Source of the DNA: Devosia sp.
GTDB taxonomy: Bacteria > Pseudomonadota > Alphaproteobacteria > Rhizobiales > Devosiaceae
DNA length: 6,877 nucleotides
Assembly (NCBI GenBank): GCA_016793415.1
Contig: JAEUMC010000153.1
Span: 1 to 6,877 of the forward strand
Reading direction: 5' to 3'
Numbering within the stretch: the stretch's first letter is position 1; the number at the start of each line of letters is the position of its first letter. This document shows, in pieces, positions 6,198-6,877 of the stretch. The notes under the pieces are model-generated. The model ran no database searches. It worked only from the letters and a program-made list of their open reading frames with translations, and had not been told where the DNA came from. The position numbers and the translations under genes were made by a program.

Positions 6198-6877
6198 TTA
6201 GTGGTGGTGCTCCTCCGGAACCTCGTCCTCTTCCGAAGCGATGATCTTCGAAAGCTCGGCGCGGGTCATCGGCTTGTCGGTCTTCTTGGCGAGCTCGGTG
6301 ACGAAATCCACCACCTTGTTCTCGAACACCGGCGCGCGAAGGCCGGCGAGGGCCTGCGGGTTCTTGCGGTAGTAGTCGTAGACCTGCTGTTCCTGGCCGG
6401 GGAAGCGACGCACTTCGGCGATCAGCGCCTGCTGGTGCTCTTCCTCGGTCACTTCGACCTTGTTCTGGTTGCCGATCTCGGCGACCACGAGACCAAGGCG
6501 CACGCGGCGCTCGGCGATCTTCTGGTACTGCTCCTTGGCCGCTTCCTCGGTCGTGCCCTCGTCTTCGAAGGACCGGCCGTGGTGCTCGACTTCGTGCACG
6601 ACGCGCTGCCAGATGGTGTTGAACTCGGCTTCCACCAGCTGCTCGGGAACGGCGAACTTGTGGCCTTCGTCGAGCTGGTCGAGGATCTGCCGCTTGATCG
6701 CCTGACGGCCCATCGAATCGAGCGCCGCCTTCATCTGGTCCTTCACTGCGTCGCGGAGCGCCGCGACGTTCTCGAGGCCGAGGGTCTTGGCGAACTCGTC
6801 GTTGAGCTCACCGGTCTTCGGGCCGTCGATATGCAGAATGGTGACTTCGAAGTCGGCCTTCTTGCCGGCCAGCTCGT
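6198..6877 (-). CDS. tig: Trigger factor, ribosome-associated chaperone and peptidyl-prolyl isomerase (N-terminus cut by window edge)
   Basis: The frame is open from the right edge and gives the last 225 residues. It begins [14 protein letters not shown], the end of the FKBP-type prolyl isomerase domain. It then continues through [14 protein letters not shown] into the helical C-terminal chaperone domain, with [24 protein letters not shown] and [10 protein letters not shown] as family landmarks. Trigger factor binds the ribosome near the exit tunnel, shields emerging chains and helps proline-limited folding. The N-terminal ribosome-binding domain and most of the isomerase domain lie outside the window. 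The apparent GTG start at 6746 is internal and should not be used. The protein ends in an acidic stretch followed by three histidines ([10 protein letters not shown]). The gene is followed at once by a strong terminator, then nnr. Its position upstream of clpP and clpX matches a common bacterial order, here interrupted by nnr, the P450 and the small gene. Confidence 0.97.
   Translation of the reverse strand, partial: ELAGKKADFEVTILHIDGPKTGELNDEFAKTLGLENVAALRDAVKDQMKAALDSMGRQAIKRQILDQLDEGHKFAVPEQLVEAEFNTIWQRVVHEVEHHGRSFEDEGTTEEAAKEQYQKIAERRVRLGLVVAEIGNQNKVEVTEEEHQQALIAEVRRFPGQEQQVYDYYRKNPQALAGLRAPVFENKVVDFVTELAKKTDKPMTRAELSKIIASEEDEVPEEHHH

Noticed and set aside
6198..6206. Three histidines at the C-terminus of trigger factor
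   Set aside because: Could hint at metal binding, but trigger factor tails vary widely and three residues are too few; not a cloning tag, since the flanking sequence is continuous chromosome.

Overview
This window looks like a chromosomal housekeeping region of a GC-rich alphaproteobacterium, most likely in the order Hyphomicrobiales. I suspect something near Devosia, but I cannot confirm the genus by eye. The grounds are the alphaproteobacterial type of ClpP and ClpX, the trigger factor/ClpP/ClpX neighbourhood, the strong GC bias at third codon positions, and dispersed hairpin repeats of the CGTCATTCCCGCG type.

Layout, left to right. At the left edge is the N-terminal part of a patatin-like phospholipase (minus strand). 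Next come clpX and clpP, both minus strand. Then follows a short unrecognised minus-strand gene of about 76 codons. A cytochrome P450 gene on the plus strand is divergent from that small gene. It is followed by a 188-base gap holding a hairpin at the P450 stop codon and two inverted copies of a 36-bp palindromic repeat. Next is a bifunctional NAD(P)HX epimerase/dehydratase gene (nnr, minus strand). The right edge holds the C-terminal 225 codons of trigger factor (tig, minus strand).

How the genes work together. Trigger factor meets new chains at the ribosome, and ClpX unfolds substrates for degradation by ClpP, so the minus-strand genes form a protein quality-control cluster. Nnr repairs damaged NADH and NADPH hydrates and is not mechanistically tied to proteolysis. 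Hairpins followed by T-rich runs lie after tig, clpP and clpX, which suggests largely separate transcription units rather than one operon. No stretch longer than 300 bases lacks a gene.

The most unusual part is the gap between the small gene and the P450 (3073-3217). It holds a perfect 8-bp inverted repeat and candidate divergent promoters whose -10 elements overlap, and both genes appear to start at TTG. I see no mobile element, CRISPR array, tRNA or rRNA, and no clear new multi-gene system. The P450 with its small divergent partner and shared control region is the best candidate for undescribed biology.
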